Both the position numbers and the translations under genes were made by a program. A stretch of 64,000 nt of DNA, from contig CAWIHA010000008.1 of NCBI GenBank assembly GCA_963835855.1, positions 45,892 through 109,891 on the forward strand. Direction: 5' to 3'. The notes beneath the pieces were generated by a model, which saw only the letters and a list, made by a program, of their open reading frames with translations, ran no database searches and had not been told where the DNA came from. Numbering within the stretch: the first letter of the stretch is position 1; the number at the start of each line of letters is the position of its first letter. Source of the stretch: CAWIHA01 sp963835855. GTDB taxonomy: Bacteria; Acidobacteriota; Terriglobia; Bryobacterales; Bryobacteraceae. Shown here one piece after another: positions 29,612 to 37,637 of this stretch.

Positions 29612-30651
29612 ATGGAAACACTTTGGTTCTGCCTTGTCGCGATCATGATTGCCGCCTATGCCGCGCTGGATGGCTTCGACCTGGGCGTTGGCATCATTCA
29701 TTTCTGCGCCGGCCGCACGGAATCCGAGCGGCGCCGCGTCCTGAAGACGATCGGCCCGCTGTGGGACGGCAATGAAGTGTGGCTGCTCGCCGCCGGCGGC
29801 ACGCTCTATTTCGCCTTCCCCGCCCTCTACGCCTCCAGCTTCAGCGGGTTCTACCTGCCGCTGATGATTGTGCTATGGCTGCTGATCCTGCGCGGCGTCG
29901 CCATCGAGTTCCGCAACCACTTGTACGACCCGGTCTGGCGGCCGTTTTTCGATGCCGTCTTCATGGGCGCGAGCGCTCTGCTCGCGATTTTTTACGGCGC
30001 CGCTCTCGGGAATGTCGTGCGCGGAGTGCCGCTCGACCGCTCGGGTTACTTCTTCCTGCCGCTCTGGACCGATTTCCGCGTGGGCAGGGACGTGGGCATC
30101 CTGGACTGGTACACCGTGCTGGTGGGCCTGCTCGTATTCCTCGCGCTGGTCCAGCACGGCGCGCTCTGGCTGGTGCTGAAGACCGGGGACATCTTGCGCG
30201 AACGGGCCGGGCGCGTCGCCAAAGCGGCCTGGTTTGGCGTCGCCGCAATGACCGCCATCGTGACCTGGGCGACGCTGCGCATTCAGCCGCAGGTCTCTTC
30301 GAACCTCCGCGCGCACCCGTGGGGATATGTATTTCCCGCGCTGGCGCTGGCCGGCATGCTCGGCGCTCTGTATTTCCGCGGCCGGGCCAAGGAGTCGAGG
30401 CGTTCCTGGCCTCCTGCGCCTACATCGTGGGCATGCTCACAAGCGCCGCATTCGGCCTCTTCCCCTACGTGCTGCCTTCGAATACCAGCGCAGCCGCCGG
30501 GCTGACGATCTTCAATACCGCTACCGCACATTACGGCTTGGCGGTCGGCCTGGCCTGGTGGATTCCGGGCATGGCGCTGGTCACCGCCTACTCGATCTTT
30601 GCCTACCGGCACTTCGCAGGAAAAGTACGGCTGGAGGGAGAGGGGTACTAG
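29612..30651 (+). pseudogene. cydB: Cytochrome bd oxidase subunit II, one-base frameshift
   Basis: The ATG at 29612 has GGAGG six bases upstream and gives METLWFCLVAIMIAAYAALD, then GFDLGVGIIHF and PLWDGNEVWLLAAGGTLYFA, diagnostic for CydB. Homology leaves the frame near 30391 after YFRGRAKE and continues one base back as EAFLASCAYIVGMLTSAAFG to the stop at 30651. Read through, the length is about 346 residues, normal for CydB. As written, the protein would lose its last helices. A missing base in a G/A-rich run is the simplest cause, either a sequence error or a recent mutation. Confidence 0.85.
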
Positions 30652-30783
30652 CTGATAGCTCAGCGCCCACGTGTTTCATCCGACCTCCATGACAACTCTA
30701 CAGCGTGAAGAGAATGCGAGTTCCCGGGAAGGCTGCGGCGGGACACCACGCGACAAGCGGTATACGAGAGTAACCCATTGACT

Positions 30784-31503
30784 TCATAGGGCATATCTCC
30801 AAACCCGCCTGGCCCGGGCAGGCATGGTTCGAAGTATGATGCGGCGGTCCTCTGCCTGGAAAGAACTCAACTTCGCCCGGTGGTACATTGCCAACAAAAA
30901 GTTCGAAGCGGCCGCGCACTTTTCCACGTAATCGGCTTCCACTCTAGCCGCAGCGTTTGAGTATACGAGTTTCTTCAAAGCGGTGTGCATCTCCAGGTCT
31001 CGCACTGCGCGACCATGGATGCCCGCCGAAAGATCGCTGTGGAGTGTGGCCAGGCGGTTCACGGCGTCGAACTTAGCTTCGCTTTCCAAAAAGGCTGGAT
31101 GCGCCCTGAGATAGTCAAACAGCTCCTCCATTGTCAGGAACCATTTTTTCCCGCGGTTCATTTTCTCGAATTCCACGGGATGATCTAAAAAATATAGATG
31201 GCGCACCGTGTTCTCAATGATGCCCCGGGTCAGCAACTTTGCTGTCTTTCCGTAGCCCATCAATACCTGTGGCAGAACCTGGAGAGCGTCGGATGCGATC
31301 TCCTCTATGAAAACTCTCCCGCACTCAGGCAAGGCACTCAGCCGGAACCTCCACAGGATCAGGCTGTAGGTAGCCCGGTGGATCCTTCGCAGATTCTCGA
31401 CCAAAGGGGCGGGAGGAGAAGATGGGATCACACGGCGATCCTTAAAAAAACTGATGACCTCCTTGAGATCAGCAGCAATGGAAGGAATCGGCCGTTTGGC
31501 CAT
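30784..31503 (-). CDS. Unrecognised helical protein, third gene of ParA cassette
   Basis: A 239-residue, mostly helical, basic protein. Residues 90-112 (LLTRGIIENTVRHLYFLDHP) and 153-165 (TLHSDLSAGIHGR) resemble HEPN/DUF5677-type helical bundles, where Arg and His of an R-x(4-6)-H motif cut RNA; here R101 and H108 have that spacing. This is a loose resemblance, not a firm call. The gene starts three bases after the stop of the middle gene, so translation is coupled. Base composition is visibly richer in A/T than in neighbouring cydB. It may be the effector of the three-gene set. Confidence 0.6.
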   Translation of the reverse strand: MAKRPIPSIAADLKEVISFFKDRRVIPSSPPAPLVENLRRIHRATYSLILWRFRLSALPECGRVFIEEIASDALQVLPQVLMGYGKTAKLLTRGIIENTVRHLYFLDHPVEFEKMNRGKKWFLTMEELFDYLRAHPAFLESEAKFDAVNRLATLHSDLSAGIHGRAVRDLEMHTALKKLVYSNAAARVEADYVEKCAAASNFLLAMYHRAKLSSFQAEDRRIILRTMPARARRVWRYAL

Positions 31504-31506
31504 ATA

Positions 31507-32037
31507 TCAAAGCTGGATTCCCTTTATGATTTTTTCCCACCTGGAAAGGAAGCTTTGCCTCTCGGTAGCCCTGGGGGTCCCAGCTCTGAGCGCTTCCCTC
31601 ATCGACGCCTCAAGTTCCTCGCGTGCCCTTTGATTCTTGGTCTCCAGGTGCTCAATGATCCTGGCCGCGATATCCCCTCTCGACATCTTGTCAAAGCGAT
31701 GTCTCTGTATGCCGGGAAGGATCTTGCCAGCAAATTCAGACAGGTCGGAGTTTGAGGGGAAGAGTTTCCTCTCTCGCAATAAGTCGAAGAGATGCATTTC
31801 CTCACGAGGTCCCCCGCTTGAACGCCTAGAAGAGACCCTTGCACTAGGGGCCTGAACGTCCGTTGCGGACCTTTCGGCCAGCTTCACATATTCATCAATC
31901 AGCGGAACCAGCGAGGGGTACTCCCTGGAAGCAACGCTCCGAAGCATGATGAGGTCCTCTCTGGAATAACCGAGCGCCACGTCTGCTATCCGCTTGACAA
32001 GCTGAAGTAAGCCTTTATGCCTATTGTCCTTAACCAA
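31507..32037 (-). CDS. Unrecognised protein, middle gene of ParA cassette
   Basis: A 176-residue protein, helical and highly charged. The start is TTG at 32035-32037, one base after the parA stop; GGAGG inside the end of parA sits five bases before it, which supports this start. Residues ~1-60 are helical (LLQLVKRIADVALGYSREDL), then a Ser/Arg-rich linker (SARVSSRRSSGGPRE), and a C-terminal helical unit (FAGKILPGIQRHRFDKMSRG, DIAARIIEHLET). Position and size suit a ParB-like partner or adaptor for the ATPase, but no ParB motif is seen. Function unknown. Confidence 0.6.
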   Translation of the reverse strand: MVKDNRHKGLLQLVKRIADVALGYSREDLIMLRSVASREYPSLVPLIDEYVKLAERSATDVQAPSARVSSRRSSGGPREEMHLFDLLRERKLFPSNSDLSEFAGKILPGIQRHRFDKMSRGDIAARIIEHLETKNQRAREELEASMREALRAGTPRATERQSFLSRWEKIIKGIQL

Positions 32038-32038
32038 G

Positions 32039-32896
32039 TCAACCTCCAGAGGTACGTTGAACGAATTCCGCCGTGATGGCGATGATCTCTTTCGCCGTTT
32101 TCCCTTTCGGAGAGTAAAAGAATACCGGGCGGTGTGCCTCCACCGACTCAGCTACCGCGGTGGCTTCGCTGAGGTGTCTAGCAAAGACAGCGCTGCCACG
32201 AGCACGCCGCATGTCCGCCATAACCTCTTTCATGCGTTTCGGGGTTGCCCCGCGAACGATAGTAAAAACCAAACCAATTGGTTCAACTTTCAATCCGTTG
32301 TCGGTAAGGTAGTCGTCCAGCCATTGCTCGAGCAGCGGAAGGCCGATAACCGACAATGGATCTGGCTTCACCGGGACGAGGTACTTGTCACTAGCTAAAA
32401 TCGCAGCCTGCGTGAAAATTGAAATTGTCGGCGGGCAGTCGATGATTACGTAGTCGTAGGCGGTGGCCCTCTCTTTCAGATAGAGGTTAAGCTTGTTCTC
32501 CGTGCCCCTTCGAGAAGTCTCAATCTCTATCATCTTGAGGGTTGAGGGGATCAGATCGAGCCGGCCGTTACCTGTTCCTCCGTCGAATGCAGTGAAGGTA
32601 CATGCGGCAAGCGCCATCGTTTTCTTATTGACCGAACGCGCCAACCCTGGGACGGTTCGTACCGGCCCGGGCCGGTGTGGAACAAAAATATCCATCAGCG
32701 TCCCCTTCTTCGGGTCATCGATGTGCTCCAGGTATTGATCTTCCTTCATCAGGTAGGTCGACGCGTTGAACTGTGGATCTCCGTCCACGACCAGGACTTT
32801 CTTCTTGTGGAAGTAGGCCAACCCGTACGCAACGTTCACGCTAAGAGTCGTCTTGCCGACGCCACCCTTCATGTTCATGAACGATATAACCTGCAT
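32039..32896 (-). CDS. ParA-family ATPase, first gene of cassette
   Basis: The 285-residue protein begins MQVISFMNMKGGVGKTTLSV with the deviant Walker A of ParA/MinD ATPases (KGGVGKTT, residues 10-17), then VLVVDGDPQFNAS and YDYVIIDCPPTISIF. It should dimerise on ATP and bind DNA or membrane. No N-terminal HTH is present, so it is a short (type Ib/orphan) ParA. GGGAGG lies eight bases before the ATG and a TAAAAT -10-like box about 27 bases before. No parB or parS-like repeat is adjacent. Two unknown genes are tightly coupled downstream, which suggests the three work together rather than in chromosome segregation. Confidence 0.88.
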   Translation of the reverse strand: MQVISFMNMKGGVGKTTLSVNVAYGLAYFHKKKVLVVDGDPQFNASTYLMKEDQYLEHIDDPKKGTLMDIFVPHRPGPVRTVPGLARSVNKKTMALAACTFTAFDGGTGNGRLDLIPSTLKMIEIETSRRGTENKLNLYLKERATAYDYVIIDCPPTISIFTQAAILASDKYLVPVKPDPLSVIGLPLLEQWLDDYLTDNGLKVEPIGLVFTIVRGATPKRMKEVMADMRRARGSAVFARHLSEATAVAESVEAHRPVFFYSPKGKTAKEIIAITAEFVQRTSGG

Positions 32897-33103
32897 CTGG
32901 TATGCCTCCCGGGTTTCCTATTTTACCCCGGGTGGATATCGCGCTGGCGCGCTTTCCGCGCCTCTGCCGGTTGTGCGGCAAGGCATTCATGGTTGGACCA
33001 CTGCCGCGTTGCCAGCGAGTTGATCGAAGGTAAGCCGCTTACCGACCGTTTTGCGAACAGCCAAATCGAACCGCGCACCATCGTTCAATGCCCAAATTTG
33101 GGA

Positions 33104-33132
33104 TTGAAATCTTCGAGTTACAGGCGTACATT
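33104..33132 (+). promoter_or_regulatory. Promoter for small acidic protein
   Basis: TTGAAA (33104-33109), 17 bases, TACATT (33127-33132); the GTG start at 33152 follows 19 bases after the -10 box. Confidence 0.45.
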
Positions 33133-33151
33133 GTGCTCAGAGGGATCCAGC

Positions 33152-33331
33152 GTGTCCGACATTCGATTGGATCCGATCCCCGACGATCCCAGCCGGTTTG
33201 GCGGCAGCGCCGGGCCGGAGGAAAAAGGGAAACGGAAGAGGCGCCCCGCTGAGCAGCCTCCCCAGGAGCCCGAGAGCGAGCCGGAAGACCGTTACGAGCC
33301 AGCGCCGCCAGAAGGCGACGACGTAGCCTGA
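33152..33331 (+). CDS. Small acidic Pro/Glu-rich protein
   Basis: A 59-residue frame from GTG at 33152, with AGAGGG upstream and a good promoter at 33104-33132. The N-terminus VSDIRLDPIPDDPSRFGG is ordinary protein-like sequence; the rest is a disordered charged tail (EEKGKRKRRPAEQPPQEPE). The frame is open further upstream across the end of the ParA gene region, but that part is antisense to parA. No domain recognised. It is probably expressed; function unknown. Confidence 0.45.
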   Translation: MSDIRLDPIPDDPSRFGGSAGPEEKGKRKRRPAEQPPQEPESEPEDRYEPAPPEGDDVA

Positions 33332-33364
33332 CACTTCGGGCGCCGCGGGCTTTCCAGCCCTCCG

Positions 33365-34237
33365 CTACACGCTCACCACCGGGCAGGGCGACTCCCGAAT
33401 GATCGCGTAGGCATTCGTCCGTAAGCGGCCAAACACTCCGGCCGCGGAGCCGCGCGCGATCACAACCAGGTCGGCCTGCACCTTCCCGGCGGCCTGACGG
33501 ACGGCTTTGGGCGGGTCGCCGGATTCAACGCAAATCCCGGCCGGCCTGTCCAGCCCCTGGACGAGTTTTTCCATCTCTTGCCGCGCCGCGCCGGAAAGCT
33601 CAGCGACGAGCTTCTGATCGAAGTACTCGCCCGGCCGCGATTCGAGGGCGGGCACCGCGTTCATTGCCGTCAGGCGGGCGTCGAATTCGGAGGCCAGGTG
33701 CGCCGCCCACGAGAGGGCCTTCCGGCTCTGCGACCCCAGGTCCACCGCGCACAGAATGCTGCGGAAGTGAATCGACTCCGCCACCGGGGCTTCTTCCAGG
33801 TGCACGCCCGTCCAGACCGGACATTGCGCATCGTGCAGGACCTTGGCGGTCACCGAACCCAGAATAAAGCGGCGGAATGGGCCGTGCCCATGCGTCGGCA
33901 TCGTGATCACGTCCATCTGTTCGGAATGGGCGTACTCGACGATTCGTTGAGCCGGATCGCCATCCAGCAAGACCCGGCGGACGCGCATGTCCTTGAGCTC
34001 TTCCGAGAGAAACGTCTCCACCTGCCGCTGCGCCGCCAGCGCGCGGCTGGCAATGACGTCGTCCATCACCGGACCGCCGAAATCAGCCGCGCTGATCTCA
34101 TATGGCAGCGGCTCGAGCACGTGCAGCAGGGTGATCTCGGACTGAAAATGGGCGGCCAGCGCTTCCATGTAGCGGGCCGCGCCTAGCGAGCGCCCCGAGA
34201 AATCCACGGGTAAGAGAATTTTCGCCAAGGGGAGCAT
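33365..34237 (-). CDS. Universal stress protein, two Usp domains
   Basis: The 290-residue protein holds two Usp folds. Domain 1 (MLPLAKILLPVDFSGRSLGA to PTHGHGPFRRFILGSVTAKV) has the ATP-binding G-x2-G-x9-G-S/T pattern adapted as GHGPFRRFILGS. Domain 2 (SILCAVDLGSQSRKALSWAA to RESPCPVVSV) is degenerate in that loop. Usp proteins respond to starvation and redox stress. It is followed by a multihaem cytochrome block upstream on the same strand, 24 bases away, and may be co-transcribed with it, linking it to respiratory stress. Confidence 0.88.
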   Translation of the reverse strand: MLPLAKILLPVDFSGRSLGAARYMEALAAHFQSEITLLHVLEPLPYEISAADFGGPVMDDVIASRALAAQRQVETFLSEELKDMRVRRVLLDGDPAQRIVEYAHSEQMDVITMPTHGHGPFRRFILGSVTAKVLHDAQCPVWTGVHLEEAPVAESIHFRSILCAVDLGSQSRKALSWAAHLASEFDARLTAMNAVPALESRPGEYFDQKLVAELSGAARQEMEKLVQGLDRPAGICVESGDPPKAVRQAAGKVQADLVVIARGSAAGVFGRLRTNAYAIIRESPCPVVSV

Positions 34238-34261
34238 GGGCGTCTCCAGCCTGTCGCCAGT

Positions 34262-35719
34262 TTACTGCTTCGGCGCGCCGTTGGCTAGACCCAAATCGGT
34301 CAAAATCTTGGGCGACGGCTCATCCATTGCCAGCAACTGGTGGCACGTGTTGCAGTCCTGGGTGATCTTCTTGCCGCCGGCGGCCGCGTGGTTGTCGTCG
34401 TGGCAGCGGAAGCAGCCTGGGAAATCCGTGTGGCCGATGTTATTCGGATAGGTTCCCCAGGCGACCTTCATCGCAGGAAACACGTTGCGCTGGTAGATGG
34501 CCACAAGCGTTTGCGCCGCCTGGCCGATATCGGTGCGGCGCGCAGCGTATACGCCGGGACTGTTCTCGTTGTAAAAGGCGTCGAGCGCGGCGGGGATGGC
34601 GACCGCGGCCTCGTCCCACGCGCTGTATGTCTTGCGGAGCAGGTCCACGCCCTGCTTCTTGACGAACGGAAGCGTGGGCGAAATCCGGCCCCCCGCGATC
34701 GCACGATTTACCGCGCGCTCGGGCAGATCGAAGGTGTGCGTGGGGCGGTTGTGGCAATCCATGCAATCCATCTGGCGCCGGGGCAGTTTCGCGGCCGCTT
34801 GGGGATTGGCGTCCGCTGCGATGTACACCGCGGCGCGGCCGGTCGTGGCATTGTGGTACTCGACTCGCGGAATGGTCTGCCGGCTCTCGTCCGCAGGCGA
34901 GTAATAGATGGTGACGCCCGGACCAAGGTGCGCGCCGTGAATGCCCGGGCTGCCGTGTCCACCGCCAATCCGCATTAGCAACACGGTCTGGGTGAGCGTG
35001 TTGGCTTCGTCATCGGCGTAGTTGTTGATGATGCGCAGGCGGTCTTCACTGAATTTCTGCGGCCAGTGGCAGGCCTCGCAGGTCTCGCGCGCGGGGCGCA
35101 AATTGCGCACCGGAACCGGAATCGGCCGCGGATAAGTATTGAAGGCCACTGCGAACACCTGCCCGACGCCGGAGAGCTTGCTCTTTACAAACCAGGAAGC
35201 GCCTGGGCCGATGTGGCACGCCACGCATTCGACGCGCGAATGCGGAGAGTTTTGATACGCCGTGAATTCCGGCTGCATTACCGTGTGGCAGGTCCGGCCG
35301 CAAAACGTGACCGTATCCATGTAGGTCACCGCCTGGTAGCTGAAAACAGTCCCCAGCGCCAAGTTGACCAGCGTAGTCACGCCCACGAAGATCGCCAGTT
35401 TCCGCAGCTCGGCGCCCTGCGAGCTGAGCGGTCCGAAGCTCGTGGGATAGACGCCGCGCCGCCGCTCGCTCCGGATGCGCAGCCAGATGCCGGCCGGTAT
35501 CAGGCCCAGCCCGGTGAAGAAGACGACCGGAATTGCCAGAAACTCCAGCATGCCGATGTAGGGATGCTGGAACGCTCCGCGGACGCTTGCCGGCAACAGA
35601 AACAGCCAGAATACTGTCGCCGTGGTGACCAGCACGACGCCGGTCCGGCTGAGCAAGTTGTTGCTCAGGTAAACAACCGGCGACAGCCAGCTATCGAGGC
35701 TGGTCCTGCGAATCACCAT
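34262..35719 (-). CDS. NapC/NrfH-type multihaem cytochrome c, six haems
   Basis: The 485-residue protein has three or four N-terminal membrane segments (TGVVLVTTATVFWLFLLPAS, MLEFLAIPVVFFTGLGLIPA, LAIFVGVTTLVNLALGTVFS) and then haem sites: CGRTCH (CX3CH form), CVACH, CEACH, CMDCH, CFRCH and CNTCH. It should take electrons from quinol and pass them to periplasmic partners, as in the NapC/NrfH/ImcH group. The start overlaps the end of the interrupted trihaem cytochrome by seven bases. The wide membrane region is longer than in simple NapC, closer to the Geobacter/Acidobacteria type. Confidence 0.85.
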   Translation of the reverse strand: MVIRRTSLDSWLSPVVYLSNNLLSRTGVVLVTTATVFWLFLLPASVRGAFQHPYIGMLEFLAIPVVFFTGLGLIPAGIWLRIRSERRRGVYPTSFGPLSSQGAELRKLAIFVGVTTLVNLALGTVFSYQAVTYMDTVTFCGRTCHTVMQPEFTAYQNSPHSRVECVACHIGPGASWFVKSKLSGVGQVFAVAFNTYPRPIPVPVRNLRPARETCEACHWPQKFSEDRLRIINNYADDEANTLTQTVLLMRIGGGHGSPGIHGAHLGPGVTIYYSPADESRQTIPRVEYHNATTGRAAVYIAADANPQAAAKLPRRQMDCMDCHNRPTHTFDLPERAVNRAIAGGRISPTLPFVKKQGVDLLRKTYSAWDEAAVAIPAALDAFYNENSPGVYAARRTDIGQAAQTLVAIYQRNVFPAMKVAWGTYPNNIGHTDFPGCFRCHDDNHAAAGGKKITQDCNTCHQLLAMDEPSPKILTDLGLANGAPKQ

Positions 35720-36111
35720 AAATTCTTATTTTCACTGATCCTGCTGAGCAGGCGCGCCCACCACTGGCCGGGGTATTTCAACGCGAAGCCCGTCCAGGCC
35801 AGCATGATAAACGAGAGCGCGAGGAGTGCGTGCTCGATCCGTTCGAAGCCGTACATCCGAAGCCCCGGACGACGGATTTCGGAATGACACTCGGTGCATT
35901 CCGGCGTGGGTACGCCAGCCGGGTGCGTGTAGACTTCGTGCTTGGCGTGGCAAGACGTGCACGCCAGCTCCGCGTGGGCTGAGGGCTGGAGTTTCTTGCC
36001 CTGGTTGTGGCAGGACGCACACGCCGGCCCCGCGCTCTGCGCCCGGCCGAAGGAGACCGTTCACCAAATGGCGAACCCCAGGATCGCTAAGACAATTGGG
36101 GCGCGCATCAT
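35713..36111 (-). pseudogene. Trihaem cytochrome with in-frame TGA in its signal peptide
   Basis: From ATG at 36111 the frame gives MMRAPIVLAILGFAIW, then TGA (36061-36063), then TVSFGRAQSAGPACASCHNQ. The sequence on both sides forms one signal peptide, so a Trp (TGG) or Arg (CGA) codon is probably changed. Three haem motifs follow (CASCH, CTSCH, CTECH), then MYGFERIEHALLALSFIMLA and WTGFALKYPGQWW, which matches the first helix of a cytochrome b561 domain; the chain then ends at 35713, overlapping the next gene. So the b-type domain is cut to one helix, which could serve as an anchor. The stop may be real or a sequence error. Confidence 0.75.
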
Positions 36112-36119
36112 CCAACTGC

Positions 36120-36404
36120 TCAGTTCATTTTGACTGACGTATCCGCGAACACGGTGTAAATGTAATAGCCAACCAGAGCCAGACCGTACAGAGTGGCCAA
36201 GACGGTGAGCGTTTTGCCCCAGAGATCAACCTTATCGATCTTCTTGGCTACCTCGGCTTGCGTGCCGATCAGTGGCGCCTCCGCATCCAGCACGTGCAGG
36301 AGCTCATCGACCTTGTGGTTCAGCCGCCTGCGGTACAGCGCCAGGAAGATCACGACAGTCGCCAGTACAGCCCAAATAAAGATATGCGGAATCAGTTTCG
36401 CCAT
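36120..36404 (-). CDS. Small membrane protein of the cytochrome block
   Basis: A 94-residue product: helix 1 (IFIWAVLATVVIFLALYRRR), a charged amphipathic middle (LNHKVDELLHVLDAEAPLIG, AKKIDKVDLWG) and helix 2 (TVLATLYGLALVGYYIYTVF). It lies eight bases upstream of the interrupted trihaem cytochrome gene and is surely co-transcribed. It could be a small accessory subunit of a cytochrome complex. No family recognised. Confidence 0.6.
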   Translation of the reverse strand: MAKLIPHIFIWAVLATVVIFLALYRRRLNHKVDELLHVLDAEAPLIGTQAEVAKKIDKVDLWGKTLTVLATLYGLALVGYYIYTVFADTSVKMN

Positions 36405-36559
36405 GACTCTCTATCCTCTCTCAAGCGAACGGCCGGTGACCGTTCCCTTCCTCGCACGATTGCGCCCGCCTGCCGGAAGCCGTAAGGCTGCCGCAACCCG
36501 CGCTCGATCAATTGCTCCTAGGCCACCGGGACGGCACCAGCGGCCAAGCTGGCGTCACA

Positions 36560-36919
36560 CTACCTCTTCGTTAGATTCTCACGTTTTAGGGACCGGCCGC
36601 TTGCCTCTTCAATGGCCTCCACGATCGGCGCGATGTAGGCATCCAGAGCGCAGCGCAGTTCATCGCGCGCGCGGCAACTGCCATCGAGCGCCTGCTCGAC
36701 ACAAACCGAGCACACATTTTCACGAATGGCCTGAAGGTATGGTTCGATCTCGTCGCTGTCCGTAGCGAGAATGGCTTGGGCGACCAGCGGAAACAGGTTG
36801 AACAGCGAGCAAGACTCCCGCTCCCCCATTCCACAGGCGCCTTCGGCGGTCCGATCCCTGCACACGGCGCAGATTCGGTTTCTGACGATCGCTTCGAGTT
36901 CATCCACTCGGGTCTTCAC
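36560..36919 (-). CDS. Protein with two CX2CX8CX7C motifs
   Basis: The start is GTG at 36917-36919, after GGAGGG and overlapping the upstream stop by three bases. The 119-residue protein contains two copies of the same cysteine pattern, C17-C20-C29-C37 and C70-C73-C82-C90, each followed by a helix (LFNLFPLVAQAILATDS; ALDAYIAPIVEAIEEAS). The repeat offset is 53 residues. Four evenly spaced cysteines per unit could hold an Fe-S cluster or zinc. There is no signal peptide, so it is probably cytoplasmic. Its neighbours are a degenerate receiver and cytochromes. I do not recognise the family. Confidence 0.65.
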   Translation of the reverse strand: MKTRVDELEAIVRNRICAVCRDRTAEGACGMGERESCSLFNLFPLVAQAILATDSDEIEPYLQAIRENVCSVCVEQALDGSCRARDELRCALDAYIAPIVEAIEEASGRSLKRENLTKR

Positions 36920-37401
36920 TTCAGGCCCTCCTTCCGGGGCTTGGAGTCGCCGTGGGCGGTCTCCAGCGTTGTTACGCCGGTGGGCTTGCGCTCTCGAAAG
37001 GGCGCACACCCCAGGCTGTACGCCGCCGTGGCACCAGGCGCAATCGAACTGTGCGAAGCAGCCCACCGCAGGTCCCCCTTGGGAACGCGGAGTCCAGCCG
37101 CCATGATCGCCAATACGGCCGTGCTCAGGGGATCTTCGTTGAACACCACCGAACGGATGCCAGCGTTCCAAGCCTTAGCCAGATGCCGCGGATCGTTCCT
37201 GGTAATCAGGACCACCCGCTCGGGGTTGACGAGTGGGAGTGGCAGGCTATCCAGCGCATCTGCATCCACCACCATGACCCCCTCTTGCTTCGGATCGGGT
37301 GCCGCGACGCAGCGGACCTCTCGCGCGGCCGTTTGTTCTAACAACTCCCGCAGCGCAGAAGCGTAAAGAGCGTCACTGAGGCTGAGTTGAACCGTCTCCA
37401 T
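36916..37401 (-). CDS. Degenerate receiver-like protein
   Basis: The start at 37401 (METVQLSLSDALYASALREL) gives 161 residues. The fold resembles a NarL-type receiver: GVMVVDADALDSLPLPLV with a possible phospho-acceptor Asp, RVVLITRNDPRHLAKAWNAG for strands 4-5, and SVVFNEDPLSTAVLAIMAAG where active receivers have a Lys. The N-terminal acidic pair and the Lys are missing, and there is no HTH output domain. It is likely a pseudo-receiver acting by protein contact. It overlaps the Cys-rich protein gene downstream by three bases (stop 36916-36918, start 36917-36919). Confidence 0.6.
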   Translation of the reverse strand: METVQLSLSDALYASALRELLEQTAAREVRCVAAPDPKQEGVMVVDADALDSLPLPLVNPERVVLITRNDPRHLAKAWNAGIRSVVFNEDPLSTAVLAIMAAGLRVPKGDLRWAASHSSIAPGATAAYSLGCAPFRERKPTGVTTLETAHGDSKPRKEGLK

Positions 37402-37430
37402 ATCGCCTGTTTCCTCCAAGGAGGCGCTCA

Positions 37431-37637
37431 CTACTTTGCTTCGCAGCCCTCCAGAGAATGCTTCTTCGCGTAACACTCACCCACTTTGTTCAGATCTTTC
37501 GAACCCGCCTTGGTGTGGCAGTAAATGCAGGTTTTCTTTTCCTTCTTGGTGTATTCAGGTTTTCCGAACGAAACCGTTGACGACACCAGGCCGCCAACTA
37601 AAATAAGTGCCGGCAAGATAAACTTCAGCTTGTTCAT
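37431..37637 (-). CDS. Small monohaem c-type cytochrome
   Basis: The start at 37637 follows GGAGGAG. The 68-residue product has a signal peptide (MNKLKFILPALILVGGLVSS) and one haem site, CIYCH, then two further cysteines (GECYAKKHSLEGCEAK). It is a short soluble periplasmic electron carrier. It is the first gene of the cytochrome block and lies about 300 bases downstream of a strong promoter at 37942-37970. The extra cysteines may form a disulfide. Confidence 0.75.
   Translation of the reverse strand: MNKLKFILPALILVGGLVSSTVSFGKPEYTKKEKKTCIYCHTKAGSKDLNKVGECYAKKHSLEGCEAK

Noticed and set aside
30784..32896. ParA cassette as a plasmid partition locus
   Set aside because: No ParB, no centromere-like iterons and no replication gene nearby; flanks are ordinary chromosome genes.
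32930..33031. Short plus-strand frame reading PRLCRLCGKAFMVG, zinc-ribbon-like
   Set aside because: Only 33 codons, no ribosome site; two CXXC-like cysteines are not enough to call a gene.
36061..36063. Selenocysteine at the in-frame TGA
   Set aside because: The codon lies in a signal peptide where Sec would have no role, and no SECIS-like hairpin stands out just after it.
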